A stretch of 64,000 bases of DNA from Paenibacillus endophyticus (GTDB lineage: Bacteria > Bacillota > Bacilli > Paenibacillales > Paenibacillaceae), in the NCBI RefSeq assembly GCF_014192395.1, contig NZ_JACHXW010000028.1, positions 28,351-92,350 of the forward strand, in the 5' to 3' direction. The position numbers and the translations under genes are program-made. Shown here in pieces: positions 51,766 through 60,102 of this stretch (the stretch's first letter is position 1; each line of letters begins with the position of its first letter). Below the pieces are notes generated by a model. That model ran no database searches. It was given only the letters and a program-made list of their open reading frames with translations, and had not been told where the DNA came from.

Positions 51766-53052
51766 TTATTCGCGCTCTTTCTCTAAACGAATTCCAATCG
51801 CGCGAGCGTGCCCCTCAAGCCCTTCATGGCGCGCTAGGGTCATGATTTTCTCGCCATTGGCTAAGAGTGCTTGCTTGCTGTAATAGATAAGGCTCGATTT
51901 CTTCAAGAAGTCATCCACATTCACTGGGGACGAGAACCGGGCTGTACCGTTCGTGGGAATGATGTGATTCGGTCCTGCAAAATAATCCCCAACCGGCTCC
52001 GAGCTATACGGCCCGAGGAAAATTGCGCCTGCGTTCTGGATATAGCCAAGGAGGCGCATAGGATCAACCGTCAGCACCTCAAGATGCTCAGGCGCTAGCT
52101 GATTGACGACGTCGATGCCTGCTTCCAGCGAATCGACGAGCAGCACGGCGCCATAGCTGTCTATCGAGCTGCGCGCGATGTCCTGGCGCGGAAGCGTAGA
52201 CAGCTGACGCTCCACCTCCGCAGCAACCGCCTCAGCAAGCTGCTGCGACGGCGTAACGAGTATCGCCGACGCCATCTCATCGTGCTCGGCCTGCGACAAC
52301 AGATCCGCGGCTACGTACGCGGGATCGGCTGAATCGTCGGCAAGCACGACGATCTCACTTGGCCCGGCGATGCTGTCGATATCGACGGCGCCGAATACGG
52401 CGCGCTTAGCCAGCGCCACGTAAATGTTGCCCGGTCCGCATATTTTATCGACCGGAGCAATGCTGTCCGTGCCGTACGCAAGCGCGGCAATGGCCTGAGC
52501 CCCGCCGACCCGGTACATCTCCTTGACGCCCGCCTCCGCGGCGGCAACGAGAATATACGGGTCGATACCCGCAGTGCCGCCGGTTGCAGGGGGCGTCACC
52601 ATGACAATCTCCGGCACGCCGGCCACCTGTGCCGGAATTACATTCATCAGCACGGACGACGGATAAGCCGCCTTGCCTCCGGGCACGTATACGCCGACCC
52701 GCTTCAGCGGTCGCATAATCTGCCCGAGCAGCGTTCCGTCCTGCTGCAGATCCATCCACGAGGTCCGCATTTGCTTCTCGTGGAACACCCGCACATTCAC
52801 GGCTGCTTCGCGAATCGCCGCCAGAAAATCAGCGTCGACCTTCCCGTATGCCGCTTGAATCTCCTCCTGCGTCACGCGCAGCGATGCCGCGTCCAGCTTA
52901 ACCCGGTCATGCTGCTCCGTATACCTCAGCAGCGCCGCATCCCCCTCAGCCTTTACGTCTGCGACGATCCTCAAGGCCGATTCATTTTGCTCCGGTGTTC
53001 CATACTCCACCTCGCGCTTCAATCCAAATTCCTCTGCACGCATAATACGCAT
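51766..53052 (-). CDS. hisD: Histidinol dehydrogenase, 428 aa
   Basis: ATG 53052 (MRIMRAEEFGLKREVEYG) has AAGGAG eight bases upstream; 39 open codons before it reach into the repeat block. It oxidises histidinol to histidine in two NAD-dependent steps. The signatures are GVYVPGGKAAYPSSVLMNVI, VDKICGPGNIYVALAKR, IDSIAGPSEIVVLAD, DLLSQAEHDEMASAIL (zinc-binding Gln and His) and GPNHIIPTNGTARF. It is isolated in the operon by repeat blocks on both sides, and its coding sequence is relatively GC-rich. Confidence 0.96.
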   Translation of the reverse strand: MRIMRAEEFGLKREVEYGTPEQNESALRIVADVKAEGDAALLRYTEQHDRVKLDAASLRVTQEEIQAAYGKVDADFLAAIREAAVNVRVFHEKQMRTSWMDLQQDGTLLGQIMRPLKRVGVYVPGGKAAYPSSVLMNVIPAQVAGVPEIVMVTPPATGGTAGIDPYILVAAAEAGVKEMYRVGGAQAIAALAYGTDSIAPVDKICGPGNIYVALAKRAVFGAVDIDSIAGPSEIVVLADDSADPAYVAADLLSQAEHDEMASAILVTPSQQLAEAVAAEVERQLSTLPRQDIARSSIDSYGAVLLVDSLEAGIDVVNQLAPEHLEVLTVDPMRLLGYIQNAGAIFLGPYSSEPVGDYFAGPNHIIPTNGTARFSSPVNVDDFLKKSSLIYYSKQALLANGEKIMTLARHEGLEGHARAIGIRLEKERE

Positions 53053-53143
53053 ATTATCCACTCCTTCCTCATACTCTTCAAACGTTTTCATTAGCCTTAT
53101 ATTGCTCAGGGCGCGAAGCTTGCACTTCCCTCTTCCTCTACTA

Positions 53144-53438
53144 ACACTCAAAGCCCTATATAACTCCAAACGCCATATAGACGCTTTTCTCTTCCTCTTC
53201 TAACACTCAAAGCTTTAGATAACTCCAAGCGCCATATAGACGCCTTTCTCTTCCTCTTCTCACACTCTAAGCTCTAGATAACTCAAAGCGCTATATACAC
53301 GCTTTTCTCTTCCTCTTCTCACACTCAAAGCCCTATATAACTCCAAGCGCCATATAGACGCTTTTCTCTTCCTCTTCTTACACTCAAAGCCCTATATAAC
53401 TCCAAACGCCATATAGACGCTTTTCTCTTCATAGATTC
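53144..53438. repeat. 59-bp tandem repeat, five copies, between hisG and hisD
   Basis: Units start with ACACTC at 53144, 53203, 53262, 53321 and 53380, exactly 59 bases apart, and a decayed sixth copy follows at about 53434-53473. Each unit contains CTCTTCCTCTTC and a small palindrome made of CTATAT and ATATAG with about 13 bases between. Divergence between copies is only a few bases. No gene is visible in 53053-53473. Confidence 0.9.
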
Positions 53439-53473
53439 AAAGCAATATATTCCTCGCAGCGCCAAAGCAGCGC

Positions 53474-54118
53474 TTATTCTCGTTTAGCCAGCGTCGCCTG
53501 CAAGCGATCACACAGGCCTTGAATCACATCGTTTTTCATCCGGTAGCTCACGCGGTTCGCAATCAAACGGCTTGTAATACCGAAGATAGACTCCATCTCC
53601 ACAAGCCCGTTCTCGCGAAGCGTTTGACCCGTTTCCACCATATCGACAATGCGATCAGCAAGGCCGATCATCGGTGCCAGCTCAATCGAGCCATTCAGCT
53701 TAATGACCTCTACCTGCTGCCCAAGCTCCCGGAAGTATGCTGAAGCTACGCTTGGATACTTGGTTGCAACGCGAGGATTCATGGTCGGCTTCCAGTCCGG
53801 CAGACCGATCACGGACATCCGGCACTTGGCGATCCCAAGATCCAGCAGCTCGTAAACATCCTTGTTTTCCTCCATCAGCACATCCTTGCCGACGATGCCG
53901 ATATCCGCCACGCCGTATTCGACATAAGTTGGAACGTCCACCGGCTTCGCCATAATGAATTCCATGCCTACCTCAGGCAGCTCGATAATCAGCTTGCGAG
54001 TGTCGTCGAAATCGCTTGGGATCGGTAATCCGGCTTCGCGGAACAGCTTCGATGCCACCTTGTAGATCCGGCCTTTCGGCATCGCCACCTTCAATATATC
54101 CTTTGTCTGTCCGCTCAT
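53474..54118 (-). CDS. hisG: ATP phosphoribosyltransferase, short form, 214 aa
   Basis: First enzyme of histidine synthesis. The short HisG lacks the regulatory domain and needs HisZ. KVAMPKGRIYKVASKLFREA, VDVPTYVEYGVADIGIVGKD, IGLADRIVDMVETGQTLREN and the PRPP-binding region fit the family. The start overlaps the hisZ stop by four bases. Confidence 0.96.
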   Translation of the reverse strand: MSGQTKDILKVAMPKGRIYKVASKLFREAGLPIPSDFDDTRKLIIELPEVGMEFIMAKPVDVPTYVEYGVADIGIVGKDVLMEENKDVYELLDLGIAKCRMSVIGLPDWKPTMNPRVATKYPSVASAYFRELGQQVEVIKLNGSIELAPMIGLADRIVDMVETGQTLRENGLVEMESIFGITSRLIANRVSYRMKNDVIQGLCDRLQATLAKRE

Positions 54119-55344
54119 GTGGCGCTGCCTCCTTTAATTCCGTTTCCGTCATACGACAGCAATGCTGTGTACGCTACACCTTTATAGGTGAAAGAGCTCT
54201 GGTTCAGGCTCCTTGCTTGATCCAATACGCTGCTTGCTTCATTTAAACGCTCCGTAACGACGTTAACGCCCTCTGCACGCAGCTCCTGCGCTTTGACAAG
54301 CGCTTCTCCTCGGCCATCCGAGTTGTAGACGACGAGGGTACGATCGATCTCATTCTCTGCGTTGTCTCCAAGCAGCTCCAGTATACGCGTCGTCTTAAGA
54401 GCAAAGCCCGTTGCCGGAGCCGGTCTGCCGAATTGCGCCAGCAGATTATCGTAACGACCGCCGCTCACAACAGGGAAACCCAAATCCGCGGCATAACCTT
54501 CAAAGGTCATACCTGTATAATAAGAAAAATCGCCAATCATCGTCAGGTCGATAAGCACATGCTCACACACGCCGTACGCCTTCAAAACATCCCAAATCTC
54601 GCACAAATGGCTAATGGATGCGCGAGCGTGCTCATCTACATTAAGCTGCAGCGCCTGCTCGCATATTTCCTGACCGCCGCGCAGCCGCAACACGCCCTCT
54701 AGCTCTTGCTGCACCGTCTCTTCGAGAGCAAGCTTGCGCAGCTGCTCCCGATAACCGACAAAGTCCCGTCCAAGCAAGCAGCCCTTCAGTTGCTCTTGTG
54801 CATCCTTGCGTCCAGGAAGCGACTCCTCCATTAAACCGTTAAGAAAACCAACATGCCCAATAGCAATTTTGAATCGTTCCACGCCAGCAGCCTTTAGCGA
54901 TGCGATAGCCAGTGCAACGACCTCTGCATCTGCCTCCGCCGACGAATCTCCGACTAGCTCCACGCCTGTTTGAAAAAATTCCGCCTCACGGCCAGCTTCC
55001 TCTTCAATGGCACGGAACACATTCGAATGGTAGGACAATCGTTGCGGGAAATCCGCTTGTTTCAATAAGGAAGACACGACGCGAGCGATCGGCGCCGTCA
55101 TATCGGAGCGTAGAACAAGCGTCGTTCCACGGTTATTTAGAAGCTTAAACAGCTTCTGATCCGAGGTAGAGCTTGCAACGCCTACTGTATCGTAATATTC
55201 CATTGTTGGGGTGATAATTTGCTCGTAGCCCCAGCTCTGCATGCAGGTCAGTACATCACGTTCAATATGACGCAGCTTAGCAACTGCGCCTGGTAGATAA
55301 TCTTTAACGCCTATCGGCTTCTCGAACACTTTTGGTTTAGACAT
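54115..55344 (-). CDS. hisZ: ATP phosphoribosyltransferase regulatory subunit HisZ, 409 aa
   Basis: A paralogue of histidyl-tRNA synthetase without tRNA-charging function. The start MSKPKVFEKPIGVKDYLPG, the class II motif 2-like FRAIEEEAGREAEFFQTGVE, and YYTGMTFEGYAADLGFPVVSGGRYDNLLAQFG are visible. It forms the HisG-HisZ complex and carries feedback control. It is the first gene of the histidine operon and has a promoter about 85-110 bases upstream. Confidence 0.94.
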   Translation of the reverse strand: MSKPKVFEKPIGVKDYLPGAVAKLRHIERDVLTCMQSWGYEQIITPTMEYYDTVGVASSTSDQKLFKLLNNRGTTLVLRSDMTAPIARVVSSLLKQADFPQRLSYHSNVFRAIEEEAGREAEFFQTGVELVGDSSAEADAEVVALAIASLKAAGVERFKIAIGHVGFLNGLMEESLPGRKDAQEQLKGCLLGRDFVGYREQLRKLALEETVQQELEGVLRLRGGQEICEQALQLNVDEHARASISHLCEIWDVLKAYGVCEHVLIDLTMIGDFSYYTGMTFEGYAADLGFPVVSGGRYDNLLAQFGRPAPATGFALKTTRILELLGDNAENEIDRTLVVYNSDGRGEALVKAQELRAEGVNVVTERLNEASSVLDQARSLNQSSFTYKGVAYTALLSYDGNGIKGGSAT

Positions 55345-55423
55345 ATAAGTTCACCTTCGTTTACTTTAGTTGTTTAAAGCGATACCATGTTACCATGCTA
55401 ACAAATTAAAGGGTCTAGTCGTA

Positions 55424-55453
55424 ATATTAGCATGAATGGCTTATTTCCGTCAA
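55424..55453 (-). promoter_or_regulatory. Promoter of the his operon
   Basis: TTGACG (55448-55453) and TAATAT (55424-55429) on the minus strand are 18 bases apart, about 80 bases before the hisZ start. I looked for a T-box leader, but the leader is too short and has no T-box sequence. A direct repeat of CATGGTA lies downstream of the promoter. Confidence 0.6.
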
Positions 55454-55484
55454 CCGGATAAGGGCGATATAATCCCCCAAAAAT

Positions 55485-55529
55485 AAAGCTTCGTCCAGCT
55501 GCGAGATGAGCTCGCGCGGACGAAGCTTT
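55485..55529 (-). terminator. Terminator after the yvoF-like gene
   Basis: AAAGCTTCGTCC (55485-55496) and GGACGAAGCTTT (55518-55529) form a perfect 12-base stem with an inner GCGAG/CTCGC hairpin and a T-rich tail on the minus strand. It separates the hprK-lgt-ppaX-yvoF unit from the his operon. Confidence 0.85.
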
Positions 55530-55539
55530 TCAAGGCTCA

Positions 55540-56073
55540 TTAGTTCAATAAATTGCGCGCACTCTCGTCATAGTCGCTCGGCATAACGATATCTTTCCGC
55601 TTGATCTCACGCATCGGATTGCCGCCTACAAACGCATAAGCAGGGACATCCTTATGAACGACAGAGCCTGCCGCCACAACTGCGTGATCGCCGATCGTCA
55701 CGCCTGGCAATATGGTCGTATTGGCGCCTATCATCACATGGGAGCCGATGGAAACATGACCCAAACGATATTCCTTGATCAAATACTCATGAGTCAGAAT
55801 TGTTGTATTATATCCGATAATTGTATTATTGCCAACCGATATGCGTTCTGGGAAGAAAACATCTACCATAACCATCAACGCAAAAGCGGTGTGCTCGCCA
55901 ACCTTCATGCCGAGCACTCGGCGGTAAATCCAATTTTTAAGGGGAAGGATTGGGCAATATCGCGCTAGCTGGATAAAGATAAAGTTACGTACCGATTTGA
56001 TCCGGCTTACCGTTGTATACACCTGCCACAGCGCGTTTGGTCCTTCCACTGGATATCGATCAACTTTGCGCAA
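55540..56073 (-). CDS. Hexapeptide-repeat acyltransferase (YvoF-like), 177 aa
   Basis: I chose TTG 56073 (MRKVDRYPVEGPNALWQVY), with GGGAG four bases upstream, giving a 14-base overlap with ppaX and an N-terminus like Bacillus YvoF. The protein is a left-handed beta-helix acetyltransferase. Repeats such as VSIGSHVMIGANTTILPGVT and IGDHAVVAAGSVVHKDVPAY and the end FVGGNPMREIKRK are typical. The acceptor substrate is unknown. The gene is conserved next to ppaX, lgt and hprK in Bacilli. Confidence 0.85.
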   Translation of the reverse strand: MRKVDRYPVEGPNALWQVYTTVSRIKSVRNFIFIQLARYCPILPLKNWIYRRVLGMKVGEHTAFALMVMVDVFFPERISVGNNTIIGYNTTILTHEYLIKEYRLGHVSIGSHVMIGANTTILPGVTIGDHAVVAAGSVVHKDVPAYAFVGGNPMREIKRKDIVMPSDYDESARNLLN

Positions 56074-56731
56074 GCGTCTCCCGCTCCATTCCTGCATATG
56101 AATAAAGATCACGCATGTCATGGATGACAGCATGCGCACCTGCTTCCTTCAGCTTCTGCTCGCCTTTCAACGACCAAGCTACTCCTATCGCCAAAGCTCC
56201 CGCAGCAAGTGCCGATTCGATGTCTACGATGCTGTCGCCAACCATCATGGTCGTCGCCGGATCGGCGCCGAGCAAACCAATGGCCTTGCTAACTGGCTCC
56301 GCATGCGGCTTCGGATTAACGACATCGTCGATTGTGACGATGGCATCCACATAGTCATACAAGCCAACATATCTCAAGCCGCGCTCTGTCGTTAATCTCA
56401 TTTTGGTCGTAACGACACCGATTTGAATCCCTTGCTTATGCAAGCGCTCAATGACCTCATTCACATAGGAGAATGGCTTCACATATTCGTCATGAAGCCG
56501 CAAATTCACTTCACGGTAAGCTGCAACTAATTGAGTAACATCATCTAAGCCCGAAAAAAGCTTCATCTGGTCGGTTAACGGTTGTCCCATGCTTGGAATA
56601 ATATGCTCCCTGCCGAAGCCTTCAGCCGTTACGCCCTGCAGCGATTCTATGAACGAGCGGATGATGAGCTCATTGGTGTCGATAATGGTGCCGTCCAGAT
56701 CGAACAGCATCGTTTTGATCATGCCCGTCAT
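56060..56731 (-). CDS. ppaX: Pyrophosphatase PpaX (HAD family), 223 aa
   Basis: The HAD motifs are present: MLFDLDGTIIDTNELII (nucleophile Asp), VVTTKM (motif II Thr), KPHAEP (motif III Lys) and MVGDSIVDIESALAAG (motif IV). In Bacillus PpaX hydrolyses the pyrophosphate released when HPr kinase/phosphorylase removes phosphate from Ser46 of HPr or Crh, which explains the linkage to hprK here. AGGAGG lies seven bases before ATG 56731. It follows lgt by 23 bases. Confidence 0.93.
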   Translation of the reverse strand: MTGMIKTMLFDLDGTIIDTNELIIRSFIESLQGVTAEGFGREHIIPSMGQPLTDQMKLFSGLDDVTQLVAAYREVNLRLHDEYVKPFSYVNEVIERLHKQGIQIGVVTTKMRLTTERGLRYVGLYDYVDAIVTIDDVVNPKPHAEPVSKAIGLLGADPATTMMVGDSIVDIESALAAGALAIGVAWSLKGEQKLKEAGAHAVIHDMRDLYSYAGMERETLAQS

Positions 56732-56754
56732 GTGTATGCCTCCTTGAATAACAC

Positions 56755-57756
56755 TTAAGGTTTGCTGTTTTCATTTTCTTTTTTTGTACCTTTGGAATCG
56801 GGAATGCTTGTGATCGTTGCGTCATTGCCGCCGTTGCGTTCTGGTTTGCTTGTCGTAACCGGGTCGAGATAATACGCGGAAGCATAACCCTTCTTCCTTC
56901 GTATAATGATGAACAGGATAGCACCTACAATAAGAATCAAAGCCAGTGCCTGCGAAATTCTAATATTCCCATAAGCCGGATCTAGATATCCCTGCTTGAA
57001 TAGAACCTCCATCGGCGTCCATAAGCCATCGATAAACGAAGCAAGCCATGATGGCCCTCTAAAGGCCAAGCTGTCGGTACGAAGCGCTTCAATAAAGAAC
57101 CGACCGATGGAATACCAGATGAAATAGGTAGCCGTAAGCTCGCCCGCGCGCAAAAACCGTTGACGGCGCAATACGAACAACACAACAAGTCCAACCAAGC
57201 TCCATATGGATTCATATAAAAACGCAGGATGACGATATACGCCTTCAACGAGCATTTGATCGACGATAAAGGATGGCAGATGAAGCGAATTACGCAGGAA
57301 GTCTTCACTTACCTCACCGCCGTAAGCCTCCTGGTTCATGAAGTTGCCCCAGCGTCCGATCATCTGTCCGACAAGCATACCCGGAATTGTAATATCGACA
57401 AGTCGCCAAAACTTGTAGCCTTTATAGCGGAAATAAAAGAAGCCGCAAATAAAGGCTCCGATAATGGCACCGTAGATGGCGATTCCGCCATTCCAAATTT
57501 TAAATACGTCAATCAAATTGCCTTTGTAATCATCCCATTTGAACGCTACGTAATAAATCCTTGCGCCAATGATCGCAGATGGAACGCCTAGAAGCAGCAA
57601 ATCCATAAACAAATCAGGTTTAATGCCGAAGCGCTTGCCTTCTTGCACAGCGAGCAGCAACCCAACGAGAGCTGCTGTTCCTAGAATAATGCCGTACCAA
57701 TGCACTTCAATTGATCCTAGGCTGAAGGCGATTGGATTCAATAACAATGTCTTCAT
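56755..57756 (-). CDS. lgt: Prolipoprotein diacylglyceryl transferase, 333 aa
   Basis: A seven-helix membrane enzyme that attaches diacylglycerol to the lipobox Cys of prelipoproteins. The signature is GQMIGRWGNFMNQEAYGG; the N-terminus NPIAFSLGSIEVHWYGIILG and FLYESIWSLVGLV also fit. The C-terminus is about 50 residues longer than usual, ending in a charged, likely cytoplasmic tail (TSKPERNGGND to KENENSKP). It is placed between hprK and ppaX, the standard Bacilli order. Its clients would include the two binding lipoproteins in this window. Confidence 0.95.
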   Translation of the reverse strand: MKTLLLNPIAFSLGSIEVHWYGIILGTAALVGLLLAVQEGKRFGIKPDLFMDLLLLGVPSAIIGARIYYVAFKWDDYKGNLIDVFKIWNGGIAIYGAIIGAFICGFFYFRYKGYKFWRLVDITIPGMLVGQMIGRWGNFMNQEAYGGEVSEDFLRNSLHLPSFIVDQMLVEGVYRHPAFLYESIWSLVGLVVLFVLRRQRFLRAGELTATYFIWYSIGRFFIEALRTDSLAFRGPSWLASFIDGLWTPMEVLFKQGYLDPAYGNIRISQALALILIVGAILFIIIRRKKGYASAYYLDPVTTSKPERNGGNDATITSIPDSKGTKKENENSKP

Positions 57757-57777
57757 TCTTTTATATCCCCTTTAGAT

Positions 57778-58716
57778 TCAATCATATTCATCCATATCGT
57801 CGGCAATCGTTTCCGTAAGTTTATTCGTGAATTGCAGCGCGGCATTGTAGCCCATCCGTTTCAGACGGAAATTCATGGCTGCTACTTCGATAATAACTGC
57901 TAAGTTCCGTCCGGGACGTACGGGTACCGTCACAAGCGGGACATCGGTGTCGATAATGCGAGTTGTTTCCTCGTCTAGGCCTAAGCGGTCATATTGCTTG
58001 TCCTGCTGCCAATTTTCCAGTTTAATGACAAGACCAATGCGCTTCTGAGTCCGTACTGCACCTGCTCCGAATAAAGTCATGACATTAATGATGCCGAGGC
58101 CTCTAATCTCAAGCAAATGCCTAATAAGCTCCGGTGCACTGCCATGCAGCTGAGAGTCAGAGGTTTGCATGAGCTCTACCGCATCATCAGCGACAAGACG
58201 ATGTCCGCGTTTAACAAGCTCCAGCGCTGTTTCGCTTTTACCAATGCCGCTGCCGCCCGTAATAAGCATGCCGACGCCATAAACGTCAACAAGTACGCCG
58301 TGAATAGTTGCAGTAGGAGCTAGCTTTCTTTCAAGAAAATCCGTGATTCGGCTTGAGAGAATAGTTGTCGCAATCTGGCTGCGGAGGAGCGGAATTTGAA
58401 TTTCGTTGCATTGTTCTACAAGCTCGTGAGGCGCTTCCAGTCCTCTAGTCAGAATGATGCAAGGCGTATCCTCGTTACAAAGCCGAACCATCCGGTCCTT
58501 CCGCTCTTCGCTTCCAAGCATATTCAAAAACGAAATTTCCGTCCTGCCCAGCAGCTGAACACGCTCACTCGGATGGTAATGGAAATAACCAGCCATTTCT
58601 AGACCCGGCCGATATAAATCATCTACCGTAATTACACGCTTCATTCCATCCTCGCCAGCAATAATTTCAAGCTGAAACTGCTTGACGAGTTCAGATACTT
58701 TCACTTTCTTCGGCAT
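57778..58716 (-). CDS. hprK: HPr kinase/phosphorylase, 312 aa
   Basis: The N-terminal domain is followed by the kinase domain with the P-loop LITGGSGIGKSETALELV, the signature EIRGLGIINVMTLFGAGAVR and the C-terminal region with PVRPGRNLAVIIEVAAMNFR. The enzyme phosphorylates or dephosphorylates Ser46 of HPr and Crh according to ATP, fructose 1,6-bisphosphate and phosphate. A Crh gene with Ser46 is encoded 19 kb away in this window. It begins the hprK-lgt-ppaX-yvoF unit. Confidence 0.97.
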   Translation of the reverse strand: MPKKVKVSELVKQFQLEIIAGEDGMKRVITVDDLYRPGLEMAGYFHYHPSERVQLLGRTEISFLNMLGSEERKDRMVRLCNEDTPCIILTRGLEAPHELVEQCNEIQIPLLRSQIATTILSSRITDFLERKLAPTATIHGVLVDVYGVGMLITGGSGIGKSETALELVKRGHRLVADDAVELMQTSDSQLHGSAPELIRHLLEIRGLGIINVMTLFGAGAVRTQKRIGLVIKLENWQQDKQYDRLGLDEETTRIIDTDVPLVTVPVRPGRNLAVIIEVAAMNFRLKRMGYNAALQFTNKLTETIADDMDEYD

Positions 58717-58846
58717 CGCTTAGCCTCCCTCATATGACAACTGTGTAAGTGTATGTATGTTTTTTCAATGTCTTCATCGTAAAGGAAAACGCCTTCGAAC
58801 GCAACGTTTGACCCACTTGTCTGCGCCGTTACCTAGCAATACAAAA

Positions 58847-58877
58847 AAAGAACAGCCGGATAGTCCGACCGTTCTTT
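58847..58877 (-). terminator. Terminator after msmX-like gene
   Basis: AAAGAAC...GTTCTTT with inner CGGA/TCCG pairing, followed by seven T on the minus strand, 15 bases after the ATPase gene's stop. Confidence 0.85.
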
Positions 58878-58891
58878 CTCCATACTATTTA

Positions 58892-60013
58892 TTAAGCTTC
58901 GAAAATGTTAAGTTCAGTAGCTTTGTCGAACAAATGTACTTTGTTCATGTCAAGCGCAAGCTTAACGCTTGTGCCATCACGTAGACCTGAGCGGCCGTCA
59001 ACACGTGCGATAACCGTGTCTGTGCCGATACCGTTCAGGTATAGGTACATTTCGTGACCAAGGTTTTCAGCAACTTCTACGTTCGCGTTAACGATTGTTT
59101 GTGGCGATGCTTCAAGGAAAACTGGCTCTTCATGAAGATCCTCTGGACGAATACCCAGAACAACTTCTTTGCCGATGTAACCTTTTGAGCGAAGTGATGC
59201 CGCTTTGCCTTCAGGAACAACTACGTCTACGCCGCTTGCTTTGAAGCGAAGCGCGCCGCCTTGTTCTGTCAGGGAACCACTGATAAAGTTCATCGAAGGA
59301 GCGCCGATAAAGCCTGCTACGAAGATATTTACCGGGTGGTTGTAAAGCTCTTCTGGAGAAGCCGTTTGTTGAATGAAACCGTCTTTCATAACAACGATAC
59401 GGTCACCCATTGTCATTGCTTCGATTTGGTCATGCGTTACATAGATTGTTGTTGTTTCAAGACGTTTTGTAAGCTTGCTGATTTCCGCGCGCATTTGTCC
59501 ACGAAGTTTCGCGTCCAAGTTGGAAAGCGGCTCATCCATCAAGAATACTTGCGGCTCACGAACGATTGCGCGTCCTAGCGCGACACGTTGGCGTTGACCA
59601 CCGGAAAGCGCTTTTGGCTTACGGTCAAGCAAATGCTCGATATCTAGAATTTTAGCAGCTTCACGAACACGTTTGTCGATGTCTGCTTTTTTGAATTTAC
59701 GAAGTTTAAGGCCGAAGGCCATGTTTTGGTATACGTTCATGTGCGGGTACAACGCGTAGGATTGGAATACCATCGCGATGTCGCGGTCTTTAGGAGCAAC
59801 GTCGTTCACAAGGCGGTCGCCGATGAACAATTTGCCTTCGGAAATTTCTTCAAGGCCTGCAATCATACGAAGAGTTGTCGATTTACCGCAACCTGATGGT
59901 CCGACCAATACGAGAAACTCTTTGTCTTTAATATCTAAGTTAACGTCAGTAACCGATGCTTTGTCAGTACCCGGGTATTTTTTGTAAATGCCTTCTAAAC
60001 GTACGCCTGCCAT
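58892..60013 (-). CDS. msmX: Shared ABC sugar-import ATPase (MsmX/UgpC family), 373 aa
   Basis: An ABC ATPase with Walker A LVGPSGCGKSTTLR, Q-loop AMVFQSYALYPHM, signature LSGGQRQRVALGRAIVREP, Walker B VFLMDEPLSNLD and switch His in YVTHDQIEAM. The C-terminal regulatory OB domain (about 240-373) includes GIRPEDLHEEPVF. In Bacillus the MsmX ATPase energises several oligosaccharide importers that have no ATPase of their own. Both carbohydrate loci in this window lack one. The gene is monocistronic, with its own terminator. Confidence 0.9.
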   Translation of the reverse strand: MAGVRLEGIYKKYPGTDKASVTDVNLDIKDKEFLVLVGPSGCGKSTTLRMIAGLEEISEGKLFIGDRLVNDVAPKDRDIAMVFQSYALYPHMNVYQNMAFGLKLRKFKKADIDKRVREAAKILDIEHLLDRKPKALSGGQRQRVALGRAIVREPQVFLMDEPLSNLDAKLRGQMRAEISKLTKRLETTTIYVTHDQIEAMTMGDRIVVMKDGFIQQTASPEELYNHPVNIFVAGFIGAPSMNFISGSLTEQGGALRFKASGVDVVVPEGKAASLRSKGYIGKEVVLGIRPEDLHEEPVFLEASPQTIVNANVEVAENLGHEMYLYLNGIGTDTVIARVDGRSGLRDGTSVKLALDMNKVHLFDKATELNIFEA

Positions 60014-60102
60014 GATAATTTTCCCCCTAGAAAGAAATTTCGATATGCCTATATCTTATCCCACAGAGGAGCTTGTGACTATGCACATACTTTACAAAAA
60101 AA

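Noticed and set aside
53144..53473. CRISPR array
   Set aside because: The 59-base units are contiguous, with no unique spacers between them, and no cas genes are present.
55345..55450. T-box (His) riboswitch upstream of hisZ
   Set aside because: The leader is only about 75 bases, has no T-box sequence (TGGNACCGCG) and no antiterminator/terminator pair before hisZ.
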